Origin: Pseudolabrys sp.
GTDB taxonomy: Bacteria > Pseudomonadota > Alphaproteobacteria > Rhizobiales > Xanthobacteraceae
Direction: 5' to 3'
DNA length: 64,000 nt
Assembly (NCBI GenBank): GCA_026125895.1
Contig: JAHCKG010000025.1
Coordinates: 1 to 64,000 of the forward strand
The position numbers were made by a program, and so were the translations under genes. Shown one piece after another: positions 40,578 to 48,809 of the stretch (position 1 is its first letter; each line of letters starts with the position of its first letter). The notes beneath the pieces were generated by a model that did no database searches, had not been told where the DNA came from, and saw only the letters and a list, made by a program, of their open reading frames with translations.

Positions 40578-41354
40578 ATGAAAGCCGCGGACATGTTCAA
40601 CCTGACCGGCGAGGTCGCGCTGGTGACCGGCGCGTCGTCGGGCCTCGGCCAGCAATTCGCCAAGGCGCTGGCGGACAACGGCGCCGCGGTGGCGCTGGTG
40701 GCGCGCCGCGCCGAGCGCCTGGAGGCTTTCAGGGCCGAGCTGGAAAAATCCGGCGCCAAGGCCATCGCCATCGAGGCCGATGTCACCGACCGTGCCGCCA
40801 TGGTCGCGGCGTTCGACGCTGCGGAAAAAGCACTCGGTACCGTGACCGTTCTGGTCAACAATGCCGGCATCGCCCATGGCGGCCGGGCGGTCGAGCTCAC
40901 GCCGGAGGACTGGCGCCGCATGATGTCCACCAATCTCGACTCGGTCTTCTACTGGGCGCAGGAAGCGGCGCGGCGCATGCTGGAGGCGAACAAGAAGGGT
41001 TCGATCGTCAACATCGCCTCGGTGCTCGGGCTGATGGTGGCGAAGGGCGGCGCGTCCTATGCCACCGCCAAGGCCGGCGTCGTGCAGCTCACCAAGGCGC
41101 TGGCGGTCGAACTGTCGTTCAAAGGCATCCGCGTCAACGCCATCGCGCCGGGCTGGTTCGTCACCGAAATGAACGACGACTATCTCAACAGCGACAAGGG
41201 CGCCGCCATCAAGCGCGAGATTCCGATGGGACGTTTCGGCAATCCGGGCGACCTCGATGGCGCGCTGCTGCTGCTCGCCTCCAATGCCGGCGCCTACATC
41301 ACCGGCGCCACCATCGTCGCCGATGGCGGCCAGGTCATTCAGATCAAGGGCTGA
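40578..41354 (+). CDS. Short-chain dehydrogenase/reductase (SDR, classical)
   Basis: This 258-residue NAD(P)-dependent oxidoreductase has the cofactor motif TGASSGLG (17-24), NNAG (94-97) and catalytic S148, Y161 and K165 (YATAK). ATG 40578 follows GAGGGAAGACGCCC. Distance of 18 bases from the TRAP permease gene suggests one transcript (dctQ, dctM, SDR). ARR after the beta-2 strand (VARRAER) suggests NADP preference. The substrate cannot be inferred; an alcohol or hydroxy acid imported by the TRAP system is one possibility. The AT-rich gene begins 20 bases later. Confidence 0.92.
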   Translation: MKAADMFNLTGEVALVTGASSGLGQQFAKALADNGAAVALVARRAERLEAFRAELEKSGAKAIAIEADVTDRAAMVAAFDAAEKALGTVTVLVNNAGIAHGGRAVELTPEDWRRMMSTNLDSVFYWAQEAARRMLEANKKGSIVNIASVLGLMVAKGGASYATAKAGVVQLTKALAVELSFKGIRVNAIAPGWFVTEMNDDYLNSDKGAAIKREIPMGRFGNPGDLDGALLLLASNAGAYITGATIVADGGQVIQIKG

Positions 41355-41374
41355 TTGTTATTTAGGGGTGTCCG

Positions 41375-42229
41375 ATGGAAATACGACTTGCACAATCGGT
41401 GCCAATTCGTAGCGCCGGTTTAGACGAATATTGGCTACAAACTCAAATTATTGAAAACCCAGATTGGCTGGGGCTGGGAGACCTTGAGCCAATTGCCGTT
41501 GAACGGCAGCAGTCCTCGGGTGGCCGGCTGGATATTCTTCTAAAGAATCCGGAAGACGATGCGATGTTCGAGGTCGAAGTTATGTTGGGCTCGACCGACG
41601 AGACACATATAATTAGGACAATAGAATATTGGGATATTGAAAAAAGGAAGTGGCCTCGACGCAAGCATTCGGCTGTGTTGGTGGCCGAAAACATTAATAA
41701 GAGGTTTTTTAACGTAGTGCACATCCTCAGCAATGCCATACCCATCATTGCCATTCAGGTTGCCCTGATTGACATTGACGGCAAGAAGCATCTTCACTTT
41801 ACAAAGATGTTAGATACCTATGAAGAAATCGACGATGGCACATCGTTGCGGGGAGCGACTTATACGCGAGACTACTGGAGCGAGACTTCTCAATGGACCC
41901 TGGATGCTGCCGACGAGCTATTGCGAGTAGTCGGGGGCGTGTTCGAGAAGCCGTCTCTCAATTTTCTGAAGTATTACATTGCCCTGACCGTAGGTGGCTA
42001 TAATTATATGTGGCTACACAAGCGAAGTATGGGCAAATCGCTGCTGGGATTCCGAATAGCCCAGGCGTTGCAGGACGAGGCGGCATCTCTTCTCGACGAG
42101 AGAAATATAGCGTTTGTCCGCACGCCAATTGGCTTCCGCGTGACAGTGGACAGGGAAGCAATTCAATTGGAATCAGAGCTTATCGTGAAATTGAGCCGCT
42201 TGATAAAGCGAACGTGGGAAGGCGAGTAA
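41375..42229 (+). CDS. AT-rich, horizontally acquired gene: PD-(D/E)XK-nuclease-like protein of unknown function
   Basis: This 284-residue soluble protein has no confident family. The segment GRLDILLKNPEDDAMFEVEVMLGSTDETHIIRTIEYW (about 50-86) has the layout of a PD-(D/E)XK nuclease core: D53 after a Gly-Arg strand, then E66-V-E68 thirteen residues later, with E68 where a Lys is usual, and a helix with H78 and Tyr-Trp. Next comes a conserved-looking block (AVLVAENINKRFFNVVHILSNAIPIIAIQV). Hand counts of four 60-base samples give 38-45% G+C, against more than two-thirds in the flanking genes. The stop is two bases before the ATG of the acyl-CoA dehydrogenase gene, whose Shine-Dalgarno site lies in the last codons here. 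Confidence 0.8.
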   Translation: MEIRLAQSVPIRSAGLDEYWLQTQIIENPDWLGLGDLEPIAVERQQSSGGRLDILLKNPEDDAMFEVEVMLGSTDETHIIRTIEYWDIEKRKWPRRKHSAVLVAENINKRFFNVVHILSNAIPIIAIQVALIDIDGKKHLHFTKMLDTYEEIDDGTSLRGATYTRDYWSETSQWTLDAADELLRVVGGVFEKPSLNFLKYYIALTVGGYNYMWLHKRSMGKSLLGFRIAQALQDEAASLLDERNIAFVRTPIGFRVTVDREAIQLESELIVKLSRLIKRTWEGE

Positions 42230-42231
42230 TT

Positions 42232-43455
42232 ATGGACTTCAATCTCTCTCCCGAACACGAAGAGCTGCGCCTCAAGGTCCGCGCCTTCATCGACAAGGAA
42301 GTACTGCCGCTCGAGAAAGACCCGGCGAACTTCGCCGACTACGAGAACATCCCGCATGCGCGGCTCGAGCCGGTGCGCGAGAAAGCGCGCAAGCTCGGCC
42401 TGTGGGCGCCGCAAAGCCCGAAAGAATATGGCGGCATGGAATTGCCGATGGTCGCCTGGGCGGCGATCTACGAGGAATCCGCGCGTTCGATCTTCGGCCC
42501 GCTCGCCATCAACTGCATGGCGCCGGACGACGGCAACATGAACATGCTGCGGCTCGTCGGCACCAAGGAGCAGAAGGACAAATGGCTGGCGCCGATCGTC
42601 GCCGGCAAGGTGCGCTCGTCCTTCGCCATGACCGAGCCGGCGCCGGGCGGCGGCTCCGATCCGACGATGATCCGCACCCGCGCCGAGAAGAAGGGCAACA
42701 AATACGTCGTTCACGGCCGCAAGTGGTTCATCACCGGCGCCGACGGCGCGGCGCACTTCATTCTGATGGCGCGCACGTCGGATGACGCGCGCAAGGGCCT
42801 CACGGCTTTCATGTTCCACAAGGACCAGCCGGGCTGGCGCATCGTGCGCCGCATCGAGATCATGGGGCCGGAAGAACACGGCGGCCATTGCGAACTGGAA
42901 TTCGACGGCCTGGAAATCCCGGAAGAGAACGTGCTGCTCGGCGAAGGCGAGGGGCTGCGGCTGATGCAGGTGCGCCTTGGCCCGGCGCGGCTGACGCACT
43001 GCATGCGCTGGACCGGCTTTGCCAAGCGCTGCGTCGAGATCGCGCAGGACTACGTCGCCAACCGCGAGGGTTTCGGCATCAAGCTGGCCGATCGCGAGAG
43101 CGTGCAGATCAAGCTCGGTGAAGTCGCGCAGCAGATCCAGATCGCGCGCCTGCTCACCATGCACGCCGCGTGGATGCTCGATCAGGGCGGCCGCGCGCGC
43201 AAGGAAGTGTCGATGGCCAAGGTGCATGTCGCCAACGCGCTGCATCAGGCCGCCGACGTCGCCATTCAGTTGCAGGGCGCACGCGGCTTCTCCAAGGACA
43301 CCATCGTCGAGTGGATCTATCGCTACGCGCGCTCGGCGAAGCTGGTCGACGGTGCGTCCGAGGTGCACATGATGGTGCTGGCCAAGTTCATGCGCCAGGA
43401 GGGCCAGGACTTCTGGGCTTGGGGTCCGGGCGAGGGCCGGCGCAACGCGCGCTAG
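42232..43455 (+). CDS. Acyl-CoA dehydrogenase family protein
   Basis: This 407-residue FAD enzyme introduces a double bond into an acyl-CoA. N-terminal helical domain MDFNLSPEHEELRLKVRAFIDKEV; middle beta domain with FAMTEPAPGGGSDPTMIRTRA and KWFITGADGAAHFILMART; C-terminal helices ending in HQAADVAIQLQGARGFSKD and WIYRYARSAKLVDGASEVHMM. It is of the ACAD10/11-like branch rather than the short-chain type. ATG 42232 has GGAAGGCGAG upstream, inside the AT-rich gene. Because that insertion is foreign, the original link of this gene was probably with the SDR and TRAP genes before it. Confidence 0.94.
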   Translation: MDFNLSPEHEELRLKVRAFIDKEVLPLEKDPANFADYENIPHARLEPVREKARKLGLWAPQSPKEYGGMELPMVAWAAIYEESARSIFGPLAINCMAPDDGNMNMLRLVGTKEQKDKWLAPIVAGKVRSSFAMTEPAPGGGSDPTMIRTRAEKKGNKYVVHGRKWFITGADGAAHFILMARTSDDARKGLTAFMFHKDQPGWRIVRRIEIMGPEEHGGHCELEFDGLEIPEENVLLGEGEGLRLMQVRLGPARLTHCMRWTGFAKRCVEIAQDYVANREGFGIKLADRESVQIKLGEVAQQIQIARLLTMHAAWMLDQGGRARKEVSMAKVHVANALHQAADVAIQLQGARGFSKDTIVEWIYRYARSAKLVDGASEVHMMVLAKFMRQEGQDFWAWGPGEGRRNAR

Positions 43456-43458
43456 CCT

Positions 43459-43602
43459 TTATCCCTCCCCTGAAAGGGGAGGGTCGATCGTGCGAAGCAC
43501 GATCGGGGTGGGGCGGCCTTTGTTGATTGCCCGATCGTTTCCCCACCCGACCGCTCGCTGACGCTCGCCGCCTATCCCTCCCCCTGCGGGGGAGGGATAG
43601 GC
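43459..43602. repeat. Palindromic element (CCCTCCCCTGAAAGGGGAGGG class)
   Basis: The left hairpin CCCTCCCCTGAAAGGGGAGGG and a CGATCGTGCGAAGCACGATCG hairpin are followed by GGGGTGGGG / CCCCACCCGACCG and the right hairpin CCCTCCCCCTGCGGGGGAGGG. It is the longest member of the class here. Confidence 0.85.
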
Positions 43603-43658
43603 GGCGCCAGCCTGTGAATTCGGCTACACTCAATAACTGCCGAATCATGGGGCCCTGG

Positions 43659-44717
43659 ATGTCCGTCGTGCCCGTGCAGCCCGGCCTGTCCTACGCCGCG
43701 ACCGGCACGCGCCCGGAACCGATGCCTGTTGCCGGCAATGGCGGTGGCGGCGCAGCCGGTGCGGCGACGGCGGCAGCGGCCGTCGAAGCGGCCATCGTCG
43801 ATCCCCTGATGGCGGCGCTGACCGAGGCGCTCGCCACCGCGGCGACACGGCAGAACGGTCTGGCACCCTTGTTCGCCGATCTTCAGGCCTTGCTCACCAA
43901 GCCCGGCGTGCCGCAAACGGTTCGCGATGCCGCACAGGCCCTGATGAACCTGCGGCTGCCGGGTGACGGCCTCAGCGGTCCGGCCCTGCAACAGGCTGTC
44001 CTCAAGTCCGGCGTGTTGCTCGAGGCGATGCTGGCGAGCGGCCGGCTGCCGGCGGCCACGGCGGGCGACAACATCAAGTCGGCGCTCCAGGCCTTGCGCA
44101 GCGCGTTGCAAAGCTTTCTCGGCATCGACAGCACGCCGCCCGATCTGCATGCGCCGCCGCCGCTGCCGCCGTTTCGCGGTTCGCTGCCGGTGGCGCAGCC
44201 GCCGATACCGGCCTCGATCGTCGATACCGGCTTGCGTGAGGCTGCGACCAAGGTGCTATCGCAGACCGACGCGGCGATTGCCCGTCATGTGATGTTGCAG
44301 ATCGCCTCGCTGCCGGCGTCGCAACAGCCCTCGCATCCGCCGGACGATCACACCCAGCGTTTCGTGTTCGATATTCCGCTGGTCACGCCGCAGGGCACGG
44401 CGGTGATGCAGTTGCAGATCGAGCGCGATGCGCCGCAGAAGCGCGACCAGCAGGCGCCGATCTGGACGGTGCGCTTTGCCATCGATATCGAGCCGCTCGG
44501 CGCGGTGCGGGCGCGCGTTTCGCAGATCGGCGACAAGACCAGCGTCACCATGGTGGCGGAAAGGCCGGCCAGCGCCGCCGCGTTGCAGGCGAACATGGCA
44601 ACGCTGCAAAACGGCCTGACGCGTGCCGCTCTCGAGCCGGGCGATCTGCATTGCCTGACCCATGACCAGACCAAGGTGGTCGCGCCGCAGGGCCAGTTCG
44701 TGAATCGCGCCTCATGA
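43659..44717 (+). CDS. FliK-like flagellar hook-length-control domain protein
   Basis: This 352-residue protein has a low-complexity Ala/Gly/Pro-rich N-terminal half and an ordered C-terminal domain (about 235-340). In the C-terminus, FVFDIPLVTPQGTAVMQLQIERD, WTVRFAIDIEPLGAVRARVSQIGDKTSVTMVAE and LQNGLTRAALEPGDLHC match the FliK C-terminal (Flg_hook) fold. In flagella FliK measures hook length and switches export specificity by contacting FlhB. The next gene encodes a FlhB C-domain-like protein, overlapping by 4 bases, so the pair is a natural unit. ATG 43659 is used; ATG 43647 would add four residues. Confidence 0.75.
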   Translation: MSVVPVQPGLSYAATGTRPEPMPVAGNGGGGAAGAATAAAAVEAAIVDPLMAALTEALATAATRQNGLAPLFADLQALLTKPGVPQTVRDAAQALMNLRLPGDGLSGPALQQAVLKSGVLLEAMLASGRLPAATAGDNIKSALQALRSALQSFLGIDSTPPDLHAPPPLPPFRGSLPVAQPPIPASIVDTGLREAATKVLSQTDAAIARHVMLQIASLPASQQPSHPPDDHTQRFVFDIPLVTPQGTAVMQLQIERDAPQKRDQQAPIWTVRFAIDIEPLGAVRARVSQIGDKTSVTMVAERPASAAALQANMATLQNGLTRAALEPGDLHCLTHDQTKVVAPQGQFVNRAS

Positions 44718-44998
44718 ACGACGATAGCCCGCACAAGCCGCCGCTCGCCGTCGCGCTCGAATACGACAAGGTCGCGGCGCCGCGCGTCACCGCGATCGGG
44801 CAGGGCGAAATGGCCGAGCGCTTTGCCGAGATCGCCCGGCATCACGGCGTGCCGCTGGTGGAAAATCCGGCGCTGGCGGCGGCGCTGTCGAAACTGCCGC
44901 TCGATCAGGAGATTCCGGAGAAGCTCTATCGCGCCGTCGCCGAGGTGCTGTCCTATATCCTGCACACCGCCGGCAAGCTCGGCGGCACGAAGCCGTGA
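44714..44998 (+). CDS. FlhB C-terminal-domain homologue (FlhX/EscU-type)
   Basis: This 94-residue cytoplasmic protein resembles the export-switch domain of FlhB without its membrane part. The sequence PLAVALEYDKVAAPRVTAIGQGEMAERFAEIARHHGVPLVENPALAAALSKLPLDQEIPEKLYRAVAEVLSYI corresponds closely to the FlhB C-domain after the NPTH cleavage site; the autocleavage motif itself is missing. Such stand-alone copies (FlhX) can substitute for the FlhB tail in some bacteria. ATG overlaps the FliK-like stop (ATGA). No other flagellar gene is in the window, so this pair lies apart from the main flagellar region or serves another export machine. Confidence 0.85.
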   Translation: MNDDSPHKPPLAVALEYDKVAAPRVTAIGQGEMAERFAEIARHHGVPLVENPALAAALSKLPLDQEIPEKLYRAVAEVLSYILHTAGKLGGTKP

Positions 44999-45004
44999 TG
45001 GACC

Positions 45005-45085
45005 GTCATCGCCCGCGGAAGCGGGCGATCCAGTAAACGCGAACGTCAACTGATTGCTGGATGCCCCGCTTGCGCGGGGCATGAC
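45005..45085. repeat. Palindromic repeat (GTCATCGCCCGCGGAAGCGGGCGAT class)
   Basis: The left hairpin ATCGCCCGCGGAAGCGGGCGAT and right hairpin TGCCCCGCTTGCGCGGGGCA are bracketed by GTCAT and ATGAC, with CCAGT / TGCTGGAT inner parts. It separates the convergent FlhX and OmpA genes. Confidence 0.8.
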
Positions 45086-45095
45086 ATGAGGGTCC

Positions 45096-46070
45096 TCAGC
45101 TCTTGCAATCGACGCTGATATCGACGCGGCGGTTTGCCTTCTCGCTCTTATTGTCCGGCGTCCACACCGCGAGGTGACGTTCGCCCCAGGCGACTTCCTT
45201 CACCTCGATGTCCTGGCCGAGCGCCGTGTGCAGGCCGCTCGCCACCGCGCCGGCGCGCTCGCGCGACACCGCGAGGTTGATCTTGTCGCCACCCAAGGTA
45301 TCGGCAAAGCCCGACACCGCGACGACGCAGCCCTTGCGGCCAGCGACGATCTTCTTGATGTCGCCGGCGAGCGCCTGCGTCTGGCTGCCGGCATTGGTGC
45401 TGCCGATTTTGTCGAAGCGCACACTCAAGGGCGCCGTCGCGCCGACGCTGGCGCTGGCTTCGGCGGTGCCGCCGCGGCGCGGCATGTAGACCACGACGAG
45501 TTCGCGCTCCGACGGCATTTTGGCGTCGTCTTTGGCGACGGCCGAAGCCGGCGCGGCCGAGGTCAGCACGGCCGGCGTGGCGCCGGTCTTCAATCCATCG
45601 AGCGAGGCGGCGAGTTTCTGCAGCGCCTGCTGTTGGCCCGCCAGCGCCGTCTTGAATTCGGCGATGCTGCTCGTCGCCGACTTGATGTCGGCCAGCGCCT
45701 TGTCGGTCGCCTCGAATTTCGCCGCCAGCGCCGCCATCGACTTGTCGGCATCGGCCTTGCCCGCCGGCGCCATCGCCTTGAGGTCGGTGAGCGCCGCGCC
45801 GGTCTTCTCGATCTTGCCGTTGAGGTCGGCGAGCGAGGCCGTGATGCCGTCGAACGACGGCGGCTTCTGCGCGAGAATCGCGGTTTGCAGCGCGGCAATG
45901 GCGCTGTCGGTCTTGTCGATCTTGGCGTTCAGCGCGTCGATCTGGGCGAGGTAATGGGTCCGTTGCTGCGCCGTCGCGTTCCAGATGAAGTACCCGGCCG
46001 CCGCCACCGCGACGACGGTTCCGACCACGGCCGCCACGCCGGTCGCGATTGTCTGGCTTCCCCCCGCCAT
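45096..46070 (-). CDS. OmpA-family envelope protein with coiled coil and N-terminal membrane anchor
   Basis: This 324-residue protein has one TM helix near the N-terminus (about 9-30) and a long helical, Ala/Lys/Thr-rich region (about 35-175) with repeated ALKA/LADIKSATSS-like units likely forming a coiled coil. A C-terminal OmpA-like peptidoglycan-binding domain follows (about 205-320) with GCVVAVSGFADTLGGDKINLAVSRERAGAV and NRRVDISVDCKS. Missing a beta-barrel, it is a TolR/MotB-like tether linking inner membrane to the wall. The start has GGGAGG six bases before ATG 46070. It is divergent from the ABC transporter operon. Confidence 0.88.
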   Translation of the reverse strand: MAGGSQTIATGVAAVVGTVVAVAAAGYFIWNATAQQRTHYLAQIDALNAKIDKTDSAIAALQTAILAQKPPSFDGITASLADLNGKIEKTGAALTDLKAMAPAGKADADKSMAALAAKFEATDKALADIKSATSSIAEFKTALAGQQQALQKLAASLDGLKTGATPAVLTSAAPASAVAKDDAKMPSERELVVVYMPRRGGTAEASASVGATAPLSVRFDKIGSTNAGSQTQALAGDIKKIVAGRKGCVVAVSGFADTLGGDKINLAVSRERAGAVASGLHTALGQDIEVKEVAWGERHLAVWTPDNKSEKANRRVDISVDCKS

Positions 46071-46264
46071 CGCACGCCTCCCTTATGTTCATTGTTATGA
46101 AAAGTTTATACCTCTGGCCCGTCGGCGCAAGCGAAAGCGCGCCTTGAGGGAATGCCTAACGGCCTCTCAACCTTGACGGTGCATTCGCCCGGCGACGTTT
46201 TACGCCGCTGCAAGGCTTGACCCGTTACAATGCGGTAGGAACGCTTCGAGAATTGGCGGAACTC

Positions 46265-47014
46265 ATGCATACGACCCGGCCGGTTTCGCTCGCCACGCGC
46301 GGGCTGCGCAAGGATTTCGAGCGGCCGGCGGTCGATGGCCTCGACCTCACCGTCTATGGCGGCGAGTTCTATTGCCTGCTCGGCCCGAACGGCGCCGGCA
46401 AGACCACGACCTTGCGCATGGTGGTCGGGCTGCTCAAGCCCGACGGCGGCACCATCGCCATCGACGGCATCGACGCGCTGGCGCGGCCGGAAGACGCCAA
46501 GCAGATCACCGCCTGGCTGTCCGACGAGCCGATGATCTACGACAAGCTGACGCCGTACGAATATCTCGAATTCGTTGCCGGGCTGTGGCGCATCGATGCC
46601 GCGACGGCGCAGGCGCGGGCGCGCGACCTCATCGGCTGGCTGGGCCTGGAGGATGATGCGCATACGCGCTGCGAAGGCTTCTCCAAGGGCATGCGGCAGA
46701 AGGTGGCGCTTGCCGGCGCGCTGGTGCACGAGCCCAAGCTCATTATCCTCGACGAGCCGCTGACCGGGCTCGATGCCGGCTCGGCGCGGCTCGTCAAAAA
46801 CGTGCTGCGCGAACGCGTCGCCCGCGGCGGCACCGTGATCATGACGACGCATATCCTCGAAGTCGCCGAGCGCATGGCCGACCGCATCGGCGTCATCGCC
46901 CATGGCCGGCTGATCGCCGAGGGCACGCTCGACGAATTGCGGGTGAAGACCGGCGCCGGCGTCGCCAGTCTCGAAGATACATTCCTCGCGCTGGTCGCGG
47001 ACGCGGCGGCGTGA
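46265..47014 (+). CDS. ABC transporter ATP-binding protein (exporter type)
   Basis: This 249-residue ATPase has Walker A GPNGAGKTT (about 46-54), Q-loop WLSDEPMIYDKLTPYEYL, signature FSKGMRQKVALAGAL (with FSKGM replacing LSGGQ) and Walker B LIILDEPLTGLDAG, H-loop TTHIL. The short FSKGM form is typical of CcmA/drug- or polysaccharide-type ATPases paired with ABC-2 permeases. The next gene overlaps by 4 bases and encodes the matching permease. ATG 46265 follows GCGGAA and is preferred over TTG 46217. The exported compound is unknown. Confidence 0.93.
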   Translation: MHTTRPVSLATRGLRKDFERPAVDGLDLTVYGGEFYCLLGPNGAGKTTTLRMVVGLLKPDGGTIAIDGIDALARPEDAKQITAWLSDEPMIYDKLTPYEYLEFVAGLWRIDAATAQARARDLIGWLGLEDDAHTRCEGFSKGMRQKVALAGALVHEPKLIILDEPLTGLDAGSARLVKNVLRERVARGGTVIMTTHILEVAERMADRIGVIAHGRLIAEGTLDELRVKTGAGVASLEDTFLALVADAAA

Positions 47015-48540
47015 GCGCGCCGGCGACACTGACGTGGCTCGCCGGCCATGAGTTGCGCCTCGGCTGGCGCGATCTGACGTCGCTGATGACCGCCGGCGGC
47101 AAGCGGCGGCGGCGCAACGCCATCGTGGCGCTCGCCGTCTTCGCCATCGCCATGCACGCTTTCGCCAACTGGGTGGTGAAGGGCTATGCGGCGATCGACA
47201 TCGGCGCCGATCCGGTGACGCTCGTCACCATCACCGGCACACTGCTGTTGTCCTGGGCGCTGCTCTTGTCGCAGGCGATGGAATCGGTGACGCGCATCTT
47301 CTACACGCGCTCCGATCTCGATCTCATCCTCACCTCGCCGGTATCGGCGCGCAAGGTGTTCGCCATCCGCATGGCGCGCATCGCCGCAGCCTCGGCGCTG
47401 ATCGCGCTCCTGCTGGCATCCCCTTTCATCAACGTGCTGGTCTGGCATGGCGGTGTACGCTGGCTTGCCGGCTACGGCGTGGTCGCGGCGATGGCGGCGA
47501 CGGCGACCGCCTGCGCGCTGGCGCTCACGGTCGGCCTTTTTCGTCTCGCCGGCGCGCGGCGCACCCGGCTGATCGCGCAGATCGTCGCCGCGGTGATCGG
47601 CGCCGGCTTCGTCATCGGCCTGCAGATCATGGCGATCTTCTCCGGCGGCACCTTGTCACGTTTTGCCGCGCTGCATTCGCCCTGGCTGCTGGCGCATGTG
47701 CCGGATGCCGGCAGCGTCGTCTGGTGGCCGGCGCGAGCGGTGCTCGGCGACTTCGGCGCGCTCGCCGCCGTCGTCGCCGCCGCCGCACTGGTGCTCGGCG
47801 GCGCCATCGTGACGTTCTCGGCGCGCTTCGGCGAACACGCGCTGGCGGCGGCGAGCGTCTCGGCAGCCGCCGTGCGCCAGCGCCGCCGCTCGCTGCACTT
47901 CCGGCCGCGCTCGCCGTCGAGCGCTCTGCGCCGCAAGGAATGGCTGCTGTTGTGGCGCGACCCCTGGCTGGTGTCGCAGACCCTGATGCAGATCCTCTAT
48001 CTGCTGCCGCCGGCGATCCTGCTCTATGTCACCTTCCGCCACGGCACCAACGCCTTCGTCGTCCTCATCCCGGTGATGGTGATGGCGGCCGGCCAACTGG
48101 CCGGCGGCCTCGCCTGGCTGTCGATCTCGGGCGAGGACGCGCCGGACCTCATCGCCACCGCGCCGGTGACGCCGGCCCGCGTGCTCACCGCCAAGATCGA
48201 GGCCGTGCTCGGCGGCGTGGCGCGGGTGTTCGCGCCGCTGACGCTGCTGCTGGCCTTCGAATCCGCCTATGCCGCCGCCGTGCTGGCGCTGGGCATCGTC
48301 GCGGCGAGCGCGGCGGCGACTTTCATCCAGATCTGTTTCCGCGCCCAGGCCCGGCGCAGCCAGTTCCGCCGCCGCCACACCTCCTCGCGCATCGCCACCT
48401 TTGCGGAAGCCTTCTCCTCCGTCGCCTGGGCGGCGACCGCCGCCGTCGCGGCCGCGCCGAGCTGGCTGGCGGTGATCCCGATGGCGTTTGCGCTGTCGAT
48501 TCTGCTCGGCGTCTGGATCGTCCGGCCGCGTCCGGCCTGA
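47011..48540 (+). CDS. ABC exporter permease, large ABC-2-like
   Basis: This 509-residue polytopic protein with roughly 10-12 hydrophobic segments starts at GTG inside the ATPase stop (GTGA). It includes the recurring family segments SLMTAGGKRRRRN, IFYTRSDLDLILTSPVSARKVFAIRM, and LRRKEWLLLWRDPWLVSQTLMQILYLLPPAILLY. The motif DLDLLLTSPV...R marks a two-half ABC-2-type permease. Together with the preceding ATPase it forms a complete exporter. Substrate unknown; there is no nearby biosynthetic gene to suggest one. A palindrome-free spacer of 270 bases follows. Confidence 0.88.
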   Translation: MSAPATLTWLAGHELRLGWRDLTSLMTAGGKRRRRNAIVALAVFAIAMHAFANWVVKGYAAIDIGADPVTLVTITGTLLLSWALLLSQAMESVTRIFYTRSDLDLILTSPVSARKVFAIRMARIAAASALIALLLASPFINVLVWHGGVRWLAGYGVVAAMAATATACALALTVGLFRLAGARRTRLIAQIVAAVIGAGFVIGLQIMAIFSGGTLSRFAALHSPWLLAHVPDAGSVVWWPARAVLGDFGALAAVVAAAALVLGGAIVTFSARFGEHALAAASVSAAAVRQRRRSLHFRPRSPSSALRRKEWLLLWRDPWLVSQTLMQILYLLPPAILLYVTFRHGTNAFVVLIPVMVMAAGQLAGGLAWLSISGEDAPDLIATAPVTPARVLTAKIEAVLGGVARVFAPLTLLLAFESAYAAAVLALGIVAASAAATFIQICFRAQARRSQFRRRHTSSRIATFAEAFSSVAWAATAAVAAAPSWLAVIPMAFALSILLGVWIVRPRPA

Positions 48541-48725
48541 ACCGGGCGCTTTCGCCGCAAGCTTGCGCCCGAGGGGGCGCGGCGGAAATTTCCTTCTACC
48601 CGCCACCGGCAAAACGAAATTGACCCTTATTTTTCGGGGGGTAGGCTTTTGCGACCGGTTTTGCCTATCCCTTCAGGTGCCTATATGAATACCGAGCAGG
48701 GCCGGGGTCGTATCGTGCAGGCAAT

Positions 48726-48770
48726 AATTTGGCGTAGGCCAATGTGGCGTAGGCCAATGTGGCGTGGGCC
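48726..48770. repeat. 15-bp direct tandem repeat, three units, in the iorAB promoter region
   Basis: Three head-to-tail copies of AAT(T/G)TGGCGT(A/G)GGCC are found at 48726, 48741 and 48756, and a degenerate fourth at 48771 (AATTCTTAATGGGCC). They end about 40 bases before the start codon of the oxidoreductase. They could be an operator array for the adjacent Crp/Fnr-type or another regulator, or simply slippage products. Confidence 0.85.
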
Positions 48771-48809
48771 AATTCTTAATGGGCCCTGGGCCCGGCGGGA
48801 GGCTATTCG

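Noticed and set aside
41355-42235. Insertion-sequence or prophage origin of the AT-rich gene
   Set aside because: No terminal inverted repeats, target duplication, transposase or integrase could be found around it, so no mobile element is called.
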